A stretch of DNA of 64,000 nt from the NCBI RefSeq assembly GCF_032854445.1, contig NW_027018138.1, positions 1-64,000 on the forward strand. Direction: 5' to 3'. The stretch comes from Liolophura sinensis. Taxonomy: Eukaryota; Mollusca; Polyplacophora; Chitonida; Chitonidae. The notes beneath the pieces are model-generated. The model was not told the DNA's origin, ran no database searches, and was given only the letters and a program-made list of their open reading frames with translations. Shown piece by piece: positions 61,504 to 64,000 of this stretch (its first letter is position 1; each line of letters starts with the position of its first letter). The translations under genes were made by a program, and so were the position numbers.

Positions 61504-64000
61504 ACCAGGCAAAAATCCAAAAGTAGAAAAACTGTTCCAATGCTGCTGGTAAGAGGCTAATCCGACGTATTTTTTGACGAGAAATCGAATGGTGCAAACC
61601 GCGTTGCTCTCCGACCAGTACTTTTGGCTGTAGCCACAAATGAATAATCATTGATGTCAAGATCACGTGCCCAGCAACGGCTCTTACTCCATGGAAACCA
61701 AGGAAATTTGCAATTTTTCAACAGCTGGGGATGCCTGGCCCAATTGCGCATCTTTTGGCACCTTATTGATGTGGGTCAGTGTTCAATTGTACTTTTTACA
61801 GCAGACTTTATCATGTACCTTGTGTTTTTTTTATATACAAATGGTGTGGTTTTTCTACATGTAGATAAAGACATTGAGTTTGTCTTCGACTTAGAAGTAA
61901 GACATTTGCTGGGTGAGTTAAATGGGCTTGGCCCAAAGATTTGACGTCGTCTGGGCTACCGAAGGGCACATAACTTATAATGAAAAGTTGAATATAGTAA
62001 TGACCAGTCGCGATTGTACATAGTTAATGTAGCCGATTTTAATTCGCAAAAAGACCAGGCAAAAATCCAAAAGTGGAAAAACTGTTCCAATGCTGCTGGT
62101 AAGAGGCTAATCCGACGTATTTTTTGACGAGAAATCGAATGGTGCAAACCGCGTTGCTCTCTGACCAATACTTTTGGCTGTAGCCACAAATGAATAATCA
62201 TTGATGTCAAGATCACGTGCCCAGCAACTGCTCTTACTCCATGGAAACCAAGGAAATTTGCAATTTTTCAACAGCTGGAGATGCCTGGCCCAATTGCGCA
62301 TCTTTTGGCACCTTATTGATGTGGGTCAGTGTTCAATACTTTTTACAGCGGACTGTATCAAGCACCTTGTATTTTTTTTATATACAAATGGTTTGGTTTT
62401 TCTACATGTAGATAAAGACATTGAGTTTGTCTTCGACTTAGAAGTAAGACATTTGCTGGGTGAGTTAAATGGGCTTGGCCCAAAGATTTGACGTCGTCTG
62501 GGCTACCGAAGGGCACATAACTTATAATGAAAAGTTGAATATAGTAATGACCAGTCGCGATTGTACATAGTTAATGTAGCCGATTTCAATTAGAAAAAAA
62601 GACCTGGGAAAAATCCAAAAGTGGAAAAACTGTTCCAATGCTGCTGGTAAGAGGCTAATCCGACGTATTTTTTGACGAGAAATTGAATGGTGCAAACCGC
62701 GTTGCTCTCCGACCAATACTTTTGGCTGTAGCCACAAATGAATAATTATTGATGTCAAGATCACGTGCCCAGCAACGGCTCTTACTCCATGGAAACCAAG
62801 GAAATTTGCAATTTTTCAACAGCTGGAGATGCCTGGCCCAATTGCGCATCTTTTGGCACCTTATTGATGTGGGTCAGTGTTCAATTGTACTTTTTACAGC
62901 GGACTGTATCAAGTACCTTGTGTTTTTTTTATATACAAATGGTGTGGTTTTTCTACATGTAGATAAAGACATTGAGTTTGTCTTCGACTTAGAAGTAAGA
63001 CATTTGCTGGGTGAGTTAAATGGGCTTGGCCCAAAGATTTGACGTCGTCTGGGCTACCGAAGGGCACATAACTTATAATGAAAAGTTGAATATAGTAATG
63101 ACCAGTCGCGATTGTACATAGTTAATGTAGCCGATTTCAATTAGAAAAAATACCAGGCAAAAATCCAAAAGTGGAAAAACTGTTCCAATTCTGCTGGTAA
63201 GAGGCTAATCCGACGTATTTTTTGACGAGAAATCGAATGGTGCAAACCACGTTGCTCTCCGACCAATACTTTTGGCTGTAGCCACAAATGAATAATCATT
63301 GATGTCAAGATCACGTGCCCAGCAACGGCTCTTACTCCATGGAAACCAAGGAAAGTTGCAATTTTTCAACAGCTGGAGATGCCTGGCCCAATTGCGCATC
63401 TTTTGGCACCTTATTGATGTGGGTCAGTGTTCAATTGTACTTTTTACAGCGGACTGTATCAAGTACCTTGTGTTTTTTTATATACAAATGGTGTGGTTTT
63501 TCTACATGTAGATAAAGACATTGAGTTTGTCTTCGACTTAGAAGTAAGACAACTGCTGGGTGAGTTAAATGGGCTTGGCCCAAAGATTTGACGTCGTCTG
63601 GGCTACCGAAGGGCACATAACTTATAATGAAAAGTTGAATATAGTAATGACCAGTCGCGATTGTACATAGTTAATGTAGTCGAAATCAGTTAGCAAAAAG
63701 ACCAGGCAAAAATCCAAAAGTAGAAAAACTGTTCCAATGCTGCTGGTAAGAGGCTAATCCGACGTATTTTTTGACGAGAAATCGAATGGTGCAAACCGCG
63801 TTGCTCTCCGACCAGTACTTTTGGCTGTAGCCACAAATGAATAATCATTGATGTCAAGATCACGTGCCCAGCAACGGCTCTTACTCCATGGAAACCAAGG
63901 AAATTTGCAATTTTTCAACAGCTGGGGATGCCTGGCCCAATTGCGCATCTTTTGGCACCTTATTGATGTGGGTCAGTGTTCAATTGTACTTTTTACAGCA
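61504..64000 (+). repeat. Monomers B38-B42, cut by the window end
   Basis: B38 and B42 match B33, B40 matches B35, B41 matches B34 and B39 matches B22. B39 has lost TTG from the usual CAATTGTACTTTT (reads CAATACTTTT near 62335). B42 is represented by 300 bp only, so the array continues beyond the window. Confidence 0.85.

Larger units (their letters stand above)
41146..64000 (+). repeat. Satellite array B: 42 tandem monomers of about 550 bp
   Basis: Using ACCAGGC (or ACCTGG) as start, monomers begin at 41151, 41701, 42251, 42802, 43352, 43902, 44452, 45002, 45551, 46100, 46650, 47200, 47750, 48301, 48851, 49401, 49951, 50501, 51052, 51602, 52152, 52702, 53252, 53802, 54354, 54904, 55454, 56004, 56555, 57105, 57655, 58205, 58755, 59305, 59855, 60405, 60955, 61504, 62054, 62602, 63152 and 63701. 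Lengths are 548-552 bp; the last is cut by the window end. Copies are far more alike than those of array A, and share no obvious sequence with it. Confidence 0.98.

Noticed and set aside
1-64000. rDNA, histone or other tandem gene clusters as an explanation for the arrays.
   Set aside because: Neither monomer contains recognisable rRNA, 5S or histone sequence, and neither encodes a conserved protein on either strand.

Overview
This window contains no convincing protein-coding, rRNA or tRNA gene. It is two abutting satellite-type tandem arrays, and every long open frame is a by-product of repeated sequence: the same frames recur once per monomer, break with single-base indels, and on the minus strand run into poly-Ile/Tyr/Leu/Phe read from AAT microsatellites. 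The DNA looks eukaryotic: kilobase-scale satellite with higher-order structure, A-run plus (AAT)n tails, vertebrate-style promoter motifs, splice-like sites, and no operons, Shine-Dalgarno sites or bacterial genes. A marine-invertebrate-like metazoan is my best guess, but nothing seen fixes the taxon.

Array A (1-41145) holds 29 monomers, here called A1-A29, all in the same orientation and 1.28-1.86 kb long (base length about 1.31 kb). A1 is cut by the window edge. I start each monomer at a conserved CTAG anchor. It is followed by a GATC-rich hairpin block, a 5' half that exists in several versions, a 21-bp inverted repeat, and a block of about 190 bp that reads like a promoter (CRE, CCAAT, ETS, YY1-like and E-box motifs). 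It ends in a tail of A-run, (AAT)n and 0-5 copies of a perfect 12-bp-stem hairpin cassette (33 copies in total). Four monomers (A13, A15, A23, A24) carry a different 5' half, which is itself a relic of a tandem repeat with a period of about 362 bp.

Array B (41146-64000) is an unrelated, much more homogeneous satellite of about 550 bp: 41 complete monomers (B1-B41) and one partial (B42), all in one orientation. Higher-order blocks of 5, 4 and about 10 monomers are visible. Each monomer carries a 3' splice-site-like sequence followed about 111 bp later by a strong 5' splice-site-like sequence. The A/B junction is abrupt and falls exactly after a hairpin cassette at the end of A29.

The most interesting signals are the conserved promoter-like cluster in all 29 A monomers, the hairpin cassette that turns over faster than the monomers carrying it, the nested 362-bp relic, and the exon-like element inside every B monomer. 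No database was consulted. Family names and novelty are therefore untested.
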